From Syntrophobacteraceae bacterium (GTDB taxonomy: Bacteria > Desulfobacterota > Syntrophobacteria > Syntrophobacterales > Syntrophobacteraceae): DNA of 49,212 nucleotides. How positions within the stretch are numbered: the stretch's first letter is position 1; every line of letters begins with the position of its first letter. The stretch is taken from NCBI GenBank assembly GCA_018053185.1, contig JAGPLX010000016.1, positions 1 to 49,212 on the forward strand, in the 5' to 3' direction. The notes beneath the pieces are model-generated. The model saw only the letters and a list, made by a program, of their open reading frames with translations, was not told the origin of the DNA and searched no databases. Made by a program: the position numbers and the translations under genes. Of this stretch, positions 36,007-44,746 are shown in pieces.

Positions 36007-36924
36007 TCATTCAAACTCCTCGGTTTCCTCACCGGTGTAGAAGAGGTGGAGGTTCCCCTCGAGGATGTGGGTTGGGTCTGCATGAAGCAGATACTCCTCC
36101 GCCTGCTTTCTTTGGTCCCCGGCCTGGATCTCCATCTCGTTCAGCCTGTTCACGATTCCCCGCTCAACCAGCAAGCTTTTGATCTCTTCAAACAGGCTGC
36201 GGCTTCCCTGAAGCAGGATCCCTTCCTGGAGTATTTTGCAGGCAACCATTCGTTTGAACGTGTCGAAGCACAACTGCTCCCTCACGCGCTCCATCTTCTT
36301 CACCACATAGTCGAGTTCTTCCCGGACTCCGGGCAAGATAAGGGCGAGATATTTCTCCTGGTAAATCGCCCGATCCAGCTTTTCGAGAAAATCATCGGGG
36401 ATGGAATCCTCGGCAACCACCACCAGGTCGATATCCGACCCGTTCACCAGTTCGCCGGTACTGAGCTCCGGTCGGGAAACATCGTGGGCCATCCCGTACA
36501 CAATGTCGCCCCCAAGGATGAAGCAGAGCCTCTCATCTCGCGGCCATCCTTCTCCAAGCCTGTCATGAAGTCGGCCGACCATCGAGCGAGCCAGATCACT
36601 TTTGGCATTGCTCACTTCCCGGAGGTGCTGCACGATCCGGTCCGCCCTATGATCCAGGGCATCCTCGGCACCTGGAAGGCCCACCACCGTATAGGTCATG
36701 AATTCCCGCAGGATCGAGGGGGAGAGCCTGGCATAACCGTCCACCCTCCGGTCCAGTCTCAGGTACCGGGCGCCGAGCACCCGCATGCGGAGGTTGGTCG
36801 AAAGGCGGCAGGTCCTCCAGACCAGGAGGTTCGTCTCGCGAATTCCGTCAAGGATCTCGGACCCGGTCAAGGGGCCCTTTTCTTCAAGGAGCCTCACGAT
36901 CCTTTGTTCCATTTCGCCATCCAT
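36007..36924 (-). CDS. Nucleotidyltransferase-fold protein with N-terminal winged helix, unknown role
   Basis: A 305-residue protein I cannot name. Residues about 3-60 look like a winged helix (QRIVRLLEEKGPLTGSEIL...). A central segment, CFILGGDIVYGMAHD then NGSDIDLVVVAED, fits the hG(G/S)...DhDh pattern of minimal nucleotidyltransferases, with a longer than usual loop between the two halves. The C-terminal half is helical. No toxin or antitoxin partner is next to it. The ATG at 36924 is preferred over 36951 because AAGG lies six bases upstream. Function, substrate and whether the nucleotidyltransferase site is active are open. Confidence 0.7.
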   Translation of the reverse strand: MDGEMEQRIVRLLEEKGPLTGSEILDGIRETNLLVWRTCRLSTNLRMRVLGARYLRLDRRVDGYARLSPSILREFMTYTVVGLPGAEDALDHRADRIVQHLREVSNAKSDLARSMVGRLHDRLGEGWPRDERLCFILGGDIVYGMAHDVSRPELSTGELVNGSDIDLVVVAEDSIPDDFLEKLDRAIYQEKYLALILPGVREELDYVVKKMERVREQLCFDTFKRMVACKILQEGILLQGSRSLFEEIKSLLVERGIVNRLNEMEIQAGDQRKQAEEYLLHADPTHILEGNLHLFYTGEETEEFE

Positions 36925-37837
36925 AGAAAACCTTGAGGTGCCGCTCGGCAACGCACCAACCCGGCCTTCATCCCGGCTTGCATCGAGAAGCTGCCCCTTG
37001 ATTCCCCACCTGAAGCACCTGAGTATGGTGCACTATGAGAGGCTAAACTTTTTCACTTTTGTCCTCTGGCCTTTGAGCCATGGTTTTTCTAGAGCCAGAG
37101 GATGTTGATCTTAATGCTGTCCCTCGAAACAGGTCATCCCAAAGCTTCTCTTTTTTCCTTAGGTTCGCGTTCCATGCGGAATTGATGTTTATGATCCATC
37201 TTATGGCCCCTGCTGAAGGAGAGCTCGAGGGGAGCCGATGCTTTCCGGTTCCCGCGAACTGTAGGGCTTCCTCCTCCTAACATGTTTCTCGATAAGAGGG
37301 CATTCGGCGGCAAGGCGAGGGAGGCATTCCCTGTCCCTCACTCCCACGCAGACCCATACAAACCTAAGAAAGTATCGCAATCCGCGCACATGAAATCAGT
37401 ACCGAAAAGATTCCAAGAAGGGTACAATCTGCCCTGGGAAGAAGCCCATGGATGTGCTTCCCAAGGTTTTTTAGGAAATCCTTGAGGTCTATAGCCCTTC
37501 TTCCCTTCCTTTTCAAGCCTTTTCCGTCACTTACGCATGTTTTGCAAAGTCGGGAAAGAGTCAAAATGGATGTTTCTGGATGCTGGGTAGGCGTCGATAA
37601 TGTAGCCTCCCACCTTGAAGTAGTCCAAAGACTCGGTCTATAGATGGATCGATGAACGGGGACTTCCTGCCCACCGAGTAGGACTCCTCTTTCGTTTCAG
37701 GCGGTCGGGAAGAGACGATTGGGCGCGCCGGGCCGACCGATGGAAGAATGTTTCAAATCCGTTCCAAGGGCGATCCTCATTGAAAGCGCAGACCAATCGG
37801 CCGACTCGGAAAATGCTTTCAAGGAAGAGGGAGGGGA
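36925..37837. other. Gene-poor junction before the defence operon
   Basis: More than 900 bases without a recognisable gene; base composition is visibly more AT-rich than on either side, especially 37040-37640. The open frames present are short (under 70 codons) and I recognise none. A 9-bp inverted repeat TCCTCTGGC/GCCAGAGGA lies at 37062-37070 and 37094-37102. No tRNA, integrase or clear direct repeat marks an insertion edge. It may be decayed mobile DNA. The helicase promoter should lie at its right end; none was clear. Confidence 0.45.
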
Positions 37838-40800
37838 ATGGTTAGCAGCCTGCTCACATCCTGGATCGGGCAGCGGATATCTCTCCCCGGCCACTTCGAT
37901 CTTCCCGTAATCCTGGAGGATGTCCGCCGCCTCGGTTCCGATGATTCAGCGGGGTATGAGTGCCGCGTTCGCCTTCCCGATGGTTCCTTGGAAGAAGCGG
38001 TCATCTCCGAAGAAGAAGCAGTGGCCATCACCGGCAAAGGGCCTGCCGAGTCCAAAGCGGTAACCCCGGTTGACGCCGAGCAGCTTCGTCTCCTTATCGA
38101 ATCGGCCCGAATCCGTCTGGCCTACGCCCATGACCGGCAGTTTGCGGTGAGCCTTTCCGGCATTCGCACCCTGCCCCACCAGATCGAGGCCGTGTACCAG
38201 GCGATGCTGCCCCAGCCCCGCCTCCGGTTTCTTCTGGCCGACGATCCCGGGGCGGGCAAAACGATCATGGCCGGCCTCCTGGTAAAGGAACTGAAACTTC
38301 GTGAGGCCATCGAGCGCATTCTGATCCTCTGTCCTGCGCCGCTCACCATCCAATGGCAGGATGAGATGCTGCGCTGGTTCGGCGAGCCTTTCGACATCAT
38401 TTTTTCCGCCGTTGATCAGCAGCAATTGACAAACCCGTGGCAAAGGGCCTCGCAGATCATTGCATCCATCGACTATGCCAAGCAGGAGGATGTGCGGGAG
38501 CGCGTATGGGAGCAGAGATGGAACCTCATCGTTATTGATGAAGCCCACAAATGCTCCGCCAGGACTGCTTCAGGCGGACAAGGTCGCGAAGCGCGAGTTT
38601 ACACGACAAAACGCTATGAACTGGCGTTGCGTCTCACGAATCAGGCCGATCACGTCCTTCTGCTCACGGCTACGCCTCACCATGGTGATGAGGACAAGTT
38701 CGCGCATTTTCTTCGGCTCGTCGATCCGGACTTGTTCCCCGAACCGCACCGCCTTGAAAAGCAGGCCGCCGCCATTCGTAAAGATGTTTTCCGCCTCGGC
38801 AAGGATTCCCCTTGGTGTTTGCGACGGCTCAAAGAGGATCTGCGCGATGTAAACGGCAAGCGGCTTTTCCCGGACCGGCATACCAAAACCGTCACGTTCT
38901 GTTTGAACAGTGATGAGTATGCCCTTTACAAGAGCGTCACCGCGTATATCAACGAGTTCATCCCGCAGCAGACGGGCCAACGACGGTCTTCGGCGGCGCT
39001 GACCCGAACCGTCCTCCAGCGCCGTTTGGTGAGTTCCACCTGCGCCATCCACGAATCGCTCAAGCGCCGGCTGAAAAAGCAGGAAGACCTCCTCGCTGAA
39101 CTGGAGGGACTTACCCCTGACCAACGCGCCAAGCGACTTGCCGCTTTACGGGGTCGCCTGCCCGATGCCGAACAAGAAGAAGATGATCTTGATGATCTTG
39201 TCCGTGACCAATTGGCCGACGAGTACACGGCCGCACTGGAGATGGAGCAGTTGCGGGCAGAGGTATCCGCCCTGAAGGAACTGGCGGAGCAGGCCCGACG
39301 CGTTCGGGAAGACGCGAACGATTCCAAGCTGGCCGCATTGAAGAAGTGCCTCGGCGAGGCGCAGTTTATGGACCTGAAGGATGGCCGGGGGAAGCTCCTG
39401 ATCTTCACGGAACACCGGGACACCCTGAGTTACGTGCGCGAGCATCTCGAACGATGGGGCTTCAGTACCTGTGAAATCCACGGGGGCATGAACCCTCATG
39501 AGCGCAAGCATACTCAAGAGGTTTTCAGGACCGGCGCGCAGGTGTGCGTGGCGACGGAAGCCGCCGGTGAAGGGATCAACCTCCAGTTCTGCCACCTGAT
39601 GATCAACTACGATATGCCCTGGAACCCAACCCGGCTGGAACAGAGGCTGGGCCGCATCCATCGCATCGGCCAGGATCGGGATTGTTATGCTTATAATTTT
39701 GTTGCCACGGATTCCGAGGACGGCCAGCCCATCGTCGAGGGTCGGATTCTCCGCCGTCTCCTGGAAAAACTCGACCAGATGAACGAGGCTCTCGAAGGCC
39801 GCGTATTCGACGTCATCGGCGAAGTGCTGTCGCTGAACGACGTAAACCTCCCGGATATACTCAGGGAAGCCGCCTATGATCCCCGTCGGCTCGACGAGTA
39901 CCTGGACCAGATCGACCGCATCGACCCGGCAAAGCTCAAGGAATACGAAGAAGCGACGGGCATTGCGCTTGCGCGCAGCTGCGTGGATTTCAGCGCCTTC
40001 CAGCGCCGCAATCTCGAGGTGGAGGAGCGCCGGCTCATGCCGCGATACGTGGAAGCGCAGTTCATCGCGGCCTCCAGGGAAGTTGGCCTTCGGGTCGAGC
40101 CGAGAGCAGACGGGTTGTGGCGTATCGAGCATGTCCTTGCGGATCTTCGCTCTGAACGGCTTCGCTCCGTCCAGAAGATCGGGAAAGCCCAATCGTCCTA
40201 TCGTAAGATCACCTTCCACAAGCACCACTTGGAGCAGGCCGCACATGTTGACGCCGTGCTGATGGGGCCGGGCCATCCGCTCTATGCGGCCGTGGACGAA
40301 AAGCTCAACGAGCGGCTGTCGGCATTGGTCGGCGGGATCGGCTTCTTTATCGATCCCTTGTGCCGTGAGCCCTATCGCATTCACTTTTTCGAGATATCTA
40401 TCCGGGGAAAAGATTCCAAGGGCATTGACGTGCCTCTCTATGGAGAGCTTGTAGCCGTTCGGGAGGACCTGCCTGCCGCGATGGGCATGGCACAGGCAGG
40501 GCGGGGCAATTTTGAGGTGATCCCGAGCGAGATACTTCTCAATCTTGCTGCCCATCCTCATCCGCCGCAGGAAATCGAGCCGACTCCTACGCAACCGGCA
40601 GCCGATTTCCTGAAGGCGACCTATCAATCGGAATGCCGCGCCCGTTGCCGGAAGGAACGGCAGCATTTTGCAAGGATCTGCAGGGAGTACCTGGAGAAGT
40701 CATTCAAGGTACGGATCGACCGGGCTCAAGAGCGGGCCATGCTGCTTGCCGCCGAGGCCGTATCGAAACCGGAATACAAGTTGACGGCGGATGAAGCTAG

Positions 40801-41389
40801 AAAGTATGTGGACGAGCTGCAGCGCACCCGCCAGGAACGCCTTGACGGTCTGAATCGTCTTGAGATTGCCAGAACAGGTCCGGTGAAGCACGTCGGCACG
40901 GCCGTTGTCCTTGTTCCCGATGCCGACACGGCGGCTCAGCTTGCCGTTTTGGCCGATGAAATCGATCCGAATGTCCGTCGGCAGAGCGAAATTGCCGCAG
41001 AGGATCAGGTCGTCGAGGCGCTGGTCGCAGAGGGCTTCCCCCCGGACTGCATCGAACGGGTCGGTCACTTGAAGCTGGGCTTCGACATCCGCGCCCATCG
41101 AATCGCCGATGAAGCTACCGGCGAGCTCTTCGTCAAGAGAATCGAGGTCAAGGGACGGCTGCGGGGCCAGCCGGTAAGGCTTACCACCAACGAGTGGTAC
41201 AAAGCTCAGCAACTGGCGGAAACCTACTGGCTCTATGTGGTTTGGGACCCCCTGGGGGACGCCCCTGAGATTGTGTGTATCCAGAATCCCGTAGCCAAAC
41301 TCGACTATGCCAAACGGGAAATCGTGGCGGCGAGATTCTATGAAATCCCGGCGGAGGCGGTAGCATCGGCAGGGGAGGCTGAGATCTAA
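37838..41389 (+). CDS. SNF2/superfamily 2 helicase with C-terminal DUF3883-like domain
   Basis: An 1183-residue helicase, first gene of the operon. Helicase core: Walker A DDPGAGKT (135-142), DEAH (234-237), LTATPHHGDEDKF (276 on), a coiled insert around 400-500, then the second lobe with LLIFTEHRDTLSYV and motif VI RLEQRLGRIHRIGQ (599-612). The last 130 residues (HLKLGFDIRAHRIADE, KRIEVKGRLRG, LTTNEWYKAQQLAETYWLYVV) look like DUF3883, a nuclease-fold-like domain common in defence helicases. Domain content recalls DISARM DrmD, but no DISARM core gene is present. A palindrome at 40468-40500 is translated as DLPAAMGMAQA. ATG 37838 follows AGGGAGGGGA. Stop is two bases before the HD gene. Confidence 0.88.
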   Translation: MVSSLLTSWIGQRISLPGHFDLPVILEDVRRLGSDDSAGYECRVRLPDGSLEEAVISEEEAVAITGKGPAESKAVTPVDAEQLRLLIESARIRLAYAHDRQFAVSLSGIRTLPHQIEAVYQAMLPQPRLRFLLADDPGAGKTIMAGLLVKELKLREAIERILILCPAPLTIQWQDEMLRWFGEPFDIIFSAVDQQQLTNPWQRASQIIASIDYAKQEDVRERVWEQRWNLIVIDEAHKCSARTASGGQGREARVYTTKRYELALRLTNQADHVLLLTATPHHGDEDKFAHFLRLVDPDLFPEPHRLEKQAAAIRKDVFRLGKDSPWCLRRLKEDLRDVNGKRLFPDRHTKTVTFCLNSDEYALYKSVTAYINEFIPQQTGQRRSSAALTRTVLQRRLVSSTCAIHESLKRRLKKQEDLLAELEGLTPDQRAKRLAALRGRLPDAEQEEDDLDDLVRDQLADEYTAALEMEQLRAEVSALKELAEQARRVREDANDSKLAALKKCLGEAQFMDLKDGRGKLLIFTEHRDTLSYVREHLERWGFSTCEIHGGMNPHERKHTQEVFRTGAQVCVATEAAGEGINLQFCHLMINYDMPWNPTRLEQRLGRIHRIGQDRDCYAYNFVATDSEDGQPIVEGRILRRLLEKLDQMNEALEGRVFDVIGEVLSLNDVNLPDILREAAYDPRRLDEYLDQIDRIDPAKLKEYEEATGIALARSCVDFSAFQRRNLEVEERRLMPRYVEAQFIAASREVGLRVEPRADGLWRIEHVLADLRSERLRSVQKIGKAQSSYRKITFHKHHLEQAAHVDAVLMGPGHPLYAAVDEKLNERLSALVGGIGFFIDPLCREPYRIHFFEISIRGKDSKGIDVPLYGELVAVREDLPAAMGMAQAGRGNFEVIPSEILLNLAAHPHPPQEIEPTPTQPAADFLKATYQSECRARCRKERQHFARICREYLEKSFKVRIDRAQERAMLLAAEAVSKPEYKLTADEARKYVDELQRTRQERLDGLNRLEIARTGPVKHVGTAVVLVPDADTAAQLAVLADEIDPNVRRQSEIAAEDQVVEALVAEGFPPDCIERVGHLKLGFDIRAHRIADEATGELFVKRIEVKGRLRGQPVRLTTNEWYKAQQLAETYWLYVVWDPLGDAPEIVCIQNPVAKLDYAKREIVAARFYEIPAEAVASAGEAEI
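40468..40500. repeat. In-frame palindrome, CCTGCC type, copy 1
   Basis: Inverted arms CCTGCC(TG)/(CA)GGCAGG within 33 bases, translated in the helicase as part of EDLPAAMGMAQAG. It matches the element at 48254-48286 at 26 of 33 positions, including the first 14 bases. This marks it as a repeat family rather than chance. Confidence 0.7.
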
Positions 41390-41391
41390 CA

Positions 41392-42717
41392 GTGCAGAAA
41401 AATACCCACGAGATCAGAGATCCGATTCACGTGTTCGTCCGGCTGGATAACCACGAACGCAAGGTGCTGAACTCAAGACAGTTTCAGAGGTTGCGCCACA
41501 TACACCAGTTGGCGCTGACGTATCTCGTCTACCCTGGTGCAACACATAAGCGTTTCGAACATTCACTCGGGGTTATGGAGCTTGCAAGCCGTGTCTTTGA
41601 TGTTGTCACGAATGGTGATAACGTCAAAGATGAAATCCGAAGTCTCCTCAAACCGTTGGGGAACGTTGACGAATTGCGCTATTGGCGCCGTGTTCTTCGT
41701 ATGGCAGCTCTCTGCCACGACATGGGTCACCTGCCCTTTTCTCATGCTGCAGAAGATTTACTTCCTCAAGGGTGGGATCACGAAAGGCTTACCAAAGAGA
41801 TCATCGCTAGCGATGAGATGAAGAAAATCTGGGAAAGCATTACCCCACCGCTTCGGCACGAGGACATTATCAAACTTGCGGTAGGACCTAAAAAGGCCAA
41901 AGATCTTCAGTTCTCGGACTGGGAAGCCATTCTTTCGGAAATCATTGTCGGGGACGCCTTCGGAGCAGACCGCATGGATTATCTCCTGCGCGATTCCCAT
42001 CATCTAGGCGTAGCGTATGGCAAGTTCGACCACTATCGTCTTATTGATACTCTCAGAATTCTACCTTTGGTTGCCGACGGAGGTGAGGCGGGGGAACCCA
42101 CCTTAGGGGTTGAGGAAGGGGGTATCCAGTCGGCAGAGGCCCTGATGGTTGCTCGGTACTTCATGTATTCCCAGGTCTACTTTCATCCTGTTCGCAGAAT
42201 CTACGACATCCATTTGAAGGACTTTCTCAAGGAATGGATCGACAGAAGCGTGTTTTCCACGGATATCGGGAAGTTCCTATCGATCACGGACAACGAAGTC
42301 ACTGCCGCGCTTCTCAGGGCCGCCTTCGACGAATGCGAAAATGGATATCTTCATGCACGGCGCATCGTCTGTCGTGAACATTTCAAGCGCTTATATGAAA
42401 GGAACCCAAACGACGTCGAAATCAATCCTGAGGCGGGGCAGGCGATCTTTGAGGCATTGTGCCAAGAGTTCGGAACCGACTTGTTTCGGCGCGATCGGTA
42501 TTCTCAAAAAGGTGGGGCTCCTGACTTTCCTGTGCGAATGCGTGACGACCGGATCGTCTCGTCTCTTGCCATTTCGGAAGTCCTCAACAAGGTGCCGCTA
42601 TTCTCTGTGGATTATGTTTTCGCGGACCGGGATACCTTCGACACGGCAAAAGCCTACCTTGAGAGAAACCGAGAAGAGTTAATCAAACTCCAAAAGGAGG
42701 AGGCAAACGATGGATAG
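41392..42717 (+). CDS. HD-domain phosphohydrolase (dNTPase/YwfO-like)
   Basis: A 441-residue HD protein. N-terminus IRDPIHVFVRLDNHERKVLNSRQFQRLRHIHQLALTYLVYPGATH is typical of dGTPase-like proteins of the YwfO group; metal ligands H57 (FEHSLG), H109-D110 (LCHDMGH) and the distal Asp in DAFGADRMDYLLRD are present, so it is probably active. Such enzymes hydrolyse dNTPs or related phosphoesters; depletion of nucleotides is one way defence systems stop phage. Start GTG 41392, two bases after the helicase stop; ends overlapping the next gene by eight bases. Substrate not readable. Confidence 0.85.
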   Translation: MQKNTHEIRDPIHVFVRLDNHERKVLNSRQFQRLRHIHQLALTYLVYPGATHKRFEHSLGVMELASRVFDVVTNGDNVKDEIRSLLKPLGNVDELRYWRRVLRMAALCHDMGHLPFSHAAEDLLPQGWDHERLTKEIIASDEMKKIWESITPPLRHEDIIKLAVGPKKAKDLQFSDWEAILSEIIVGDAFGADRMDYLLRDSHHLGVAYGKFDHYRLIDTLRILPLVADGGEAGEPTLGVEEGGIQSAEALMVARYFMYSQVYFHPVRRIYDIHLKDFLKEWIDRSVFSTDIGKFLSITDNEVTAALLRAAFDECENGYLHARRIVCREHFKRLYERNPNDVEINPEAGQAIFEALCQEFGTDLFRRDRYSQKGGAPDFPVRMRDDRIVSSLAISEVLNKVPLFSVDYVFADRDTFDTAKAYLERNREELIKLQKEEANDG

Positions 42718-43255
42718 GCTAAAGAGGGCTGCGCTTATCACGCGGCTACTGCAGAAACTACGCGAGAAGGGAAGCTGGTGCGGGGAAACCCATGCTCAAA
42801 AAGCGGCGTTCTTCTTACAAAAACTTTTGGAAGTGCCCCTGGAATTCGACTTCATCTTGTATAAGTACGGGCCGTTTTCGTTTGACCTGCGCGACGAACT
42901 CACAAGTATGCTGGCGGACGGGATGGCTCGACTTGAACCTCGATGGCCATGTGGTCCCAGCATCATACCCACCAATTTAGCCGAGCGGATTCAGGATGCC
43001 TATGGCAAGACATTGAAGAAACATGCAGACAAGATTGCCTTCGTTGCCGATAAGCTTGGTCCCAAAGATGTTGCAGACCTGGAACGACTAGGAACAGCAC
43101 TTTACCTCACCTTGGAACAGGGTGCTGATGAATCATGTGATGAAAGAGCCAACAAACTTACAAACCTGAAGCCACACATTTCATACGATCAAGCCACGAC
43201 AGCCATCAAAGAAGTCGATAGGATGATTAATGAGGCTAAGGAGATCCTACATTGA
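42710..43255 (+). CDS. YwgA-like (DUF4065/Panacea-like) small protein
   Basis: A 181-residue protein. GETHAQKAAFFLQKLLEVPLEFDFILYKYGPFSFDLRDELTSMLADG follows the pattern of YwgA and SocA/Panacea-type (DUF4065-like) proteins, which occur as antitoxins, adaptors or phage-related regulators. ATG 42710 overlaps the HD gene stop by eight bases (ATGGATAG) and has a perfect AAGGAGGAGG site, so the two proteins are made together. In Bacillus subtilis the genes ywfO (HD) and ywgA are neighbours, which supports a functional pair. I infer it controls or tethers the HD enzyme; this is not proven. Confidence 0.7.
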   Translation: MDRLKRAALITRLLQKLREKGSWCGETHAQKAAFFLQKLLEVPLEFDFILYKYGPFSFDLRDELTSMLADGMARLEPRWPCGPSIIPTNLAERIQDAYGKTLKKHADKIAFVADKLGPKDVADLERLGTALYLTLEQGADESCDERANKLTNLKPHISYDQATTAIKEVDRMINEAKEILH

Positions 43256-43845
43256 TGCTGGAGACGCTGAAGTGTCTGACGACCGCAGACTCATAGAGGA
43301 CTTCCTGCCGATCCAGGCCATCAGCGCCGAGGCGTCGCGGGAAAAATCCGTCCGCAAGGGGCATATCTCGACCCTGCATCTCTGGTGGGCGCGGCGGCCC
43401 TTGGTGGCGTGCCGGGCTGCCGTGTATGGTGCGCTTGTGCCGGCGGCGCGGTTCGTTCCGGAAAACGGGCCGGACAACAAGAAGCAGAGTTTGGGCAGGG
43501 CTAATGCGGCCAAGTTCATCGAGCGGCTCTGCAAGTACCCCGGCAACCCTGCCGTCATCAAGGAAGCTCAGAGACACATCCTCGAAGCCCACGCCGTGCG
43601 GCTGACCGATGAGACCGGTAACAAGGTCACTGCCGAGGATATCGAGGAAGGCCGCGCCCCGCGCCCCAAGGTGCTCGACATGTTCGCCGGCGGCGGGGCA
43701 ATCCCTCTGGAGGCCCTGCGCCTCGGTTGCGAGGCCTATGCGCTTGACCTCAATCCGGTGGCGCACATCATCAAACTCTGCACCTTGGTCTATCCGCAGA
43801 AATACGGAAAGCCCGACCCGAATAACATGGGCATGGTAGGACCGC

Positions 43846-43888
43846 CTGCCAGGCAGTCATCAGGGGATTCTCAGGCTGGCAGCCTGAG
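43846..43888. repeat. In-frame palindrome pair in the methyltransferase
   Basis: Two hairpins 13 bases apart: CTGCC-A-GGCAG (43846-43856) and CTCAGGCT-GGC-AGCCTGAG (43870-43888), followed by CCAC. Translated as PARQSSGDSQAGSLSH at a point where homologues vary. The second hairpin has the 8-bp stem and GGC loop shared by the family. Confidence 0.75.
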
Positions 43889-43994
43889 CCACAACACTTG
43901 GGGCGGCTTGGCCGACGAGGTCCGCTACTGGGGCGAATGGGTACTAAAGAAGGTCAAGGCCGAAATCGGCGACTTGTACCCGCCCTTGCCCGAT

Positions 43995-44540
43995 ATGGAT
44001 TGGTGGAACCACAGGGGCCAAGCAACCCAGTCCCTCATGTTTGTCTCCACCAGCCAAAATGTTGCCAAAACAAAGCGGAAACTCCCTCATTGGGAAAAAG
44101 AGGGTGCCTGCTACTTCGTAACCTACCGCACAAAACAGGGCATTGAGATTTCAGAAGAGGCTCGGGATGTAGTCCTCGACAACTGGAAGCACTGGTCCGG
44201 CCGGCGTTATGACCTATGGCAGGCAGTGGTAATGCCGAATCACGTGCATGTATTGCTCAGCCCCTTACCGCGTGAGGACGGATCATCTTACTGGAGCCTC
44301 TCAGAAATTCTACACACGGCAAAGAGTTACACCGCCAATGAGATTAACAGGATCTTGGGCCGCACCGGCCCTCTGTGGCAAGACGAACGGTTCGATCATA
44401 TTGTGCGCAATCCTGCGTCCTTCGAGGAAAAATGGCACTATGTCCGACAGAATCCGTGCAAAGCCGGTCTGGCGACACGTCCCGGGGACTATCGCTGGCT
44501 GTATGAGTATGACGGGCTGGCAGCCCGTCCCACGTTAAGG
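43995..44540 (+). mobile_element. REP-associated tyrosine transposase (RAYT) inserted in frame
   Basis: A Y1/HUH transposase domain of about 165 residues encoded inside the methyltransferase frame. Family strings: LPHWEKEGACYFVTYR, then the HUH motif in VVMPNHVHVLLSPL, SLSEILHTAKSYTANEINRILG, GPLWQDERFDHIVRNPASFEEKWHYVRQNPCKAGL. A possible own start is ATG 44037. The right end is the palindrome 44511-44529 followed by CCCAC; no palindrome is visible at the left end. RAYTs are single-copy, single-strand transposases linked to REP palindromes. Edges are approximate, set by where methyltransferase similarity stops and resumes. Confidence 0.85.
44511..44529. repeat. REP-like palindrome at the RAYT right end
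   Basis: GACGGGCT-GGC-AGCCCGTC, a perfect 8-bp stem with GGC loop, followed by CCCAC. It lies directly after the RAYT coding part and shares stem length, loop and right flank with the other palindromes of the operon, tying the transposase to them. Confidence 0.8.
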
Positions 44541-44711
44541 CCGGTCGCCTATCTCTGGACCCGGACCGTTCGCTGCAAAAACCCTTCATGCGGGGCGACT
44601 GTTCCCCTGGTCAGGCAAACATGGCTGTGCAAGAAAAAAGGCCGCTACGCCGCGCTCAAGATGATTGCGCCGAGGGGTGAAAAGCAGGTGCGCTTCGAGG
44701 TGGTGGAGGCA

Positions 44712-44746
44712 GTAGGACAGGCGGTAGGACAGGCTGCCAGCCTGTC
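44712..44746. repeat. In-frame palindrome with a partial tandem copy
   Basis: GACAGGCT-GCC-AGCCTGTC (44728-44746), preceded by a partial copy of its left side (GTAGGACAGGC, starting at 44712), so the left arm occurs twice. Translated as AVGQAVGQAASLSPE in the methyltransferase. Confidence 0.75.

Noticed and set aside
37062..37102. 9-bp inverted repeat as transposon ends
   Set aside because: Only 23 bases separate the arms and no transposase is associated; it is more likely a simple hairpin.
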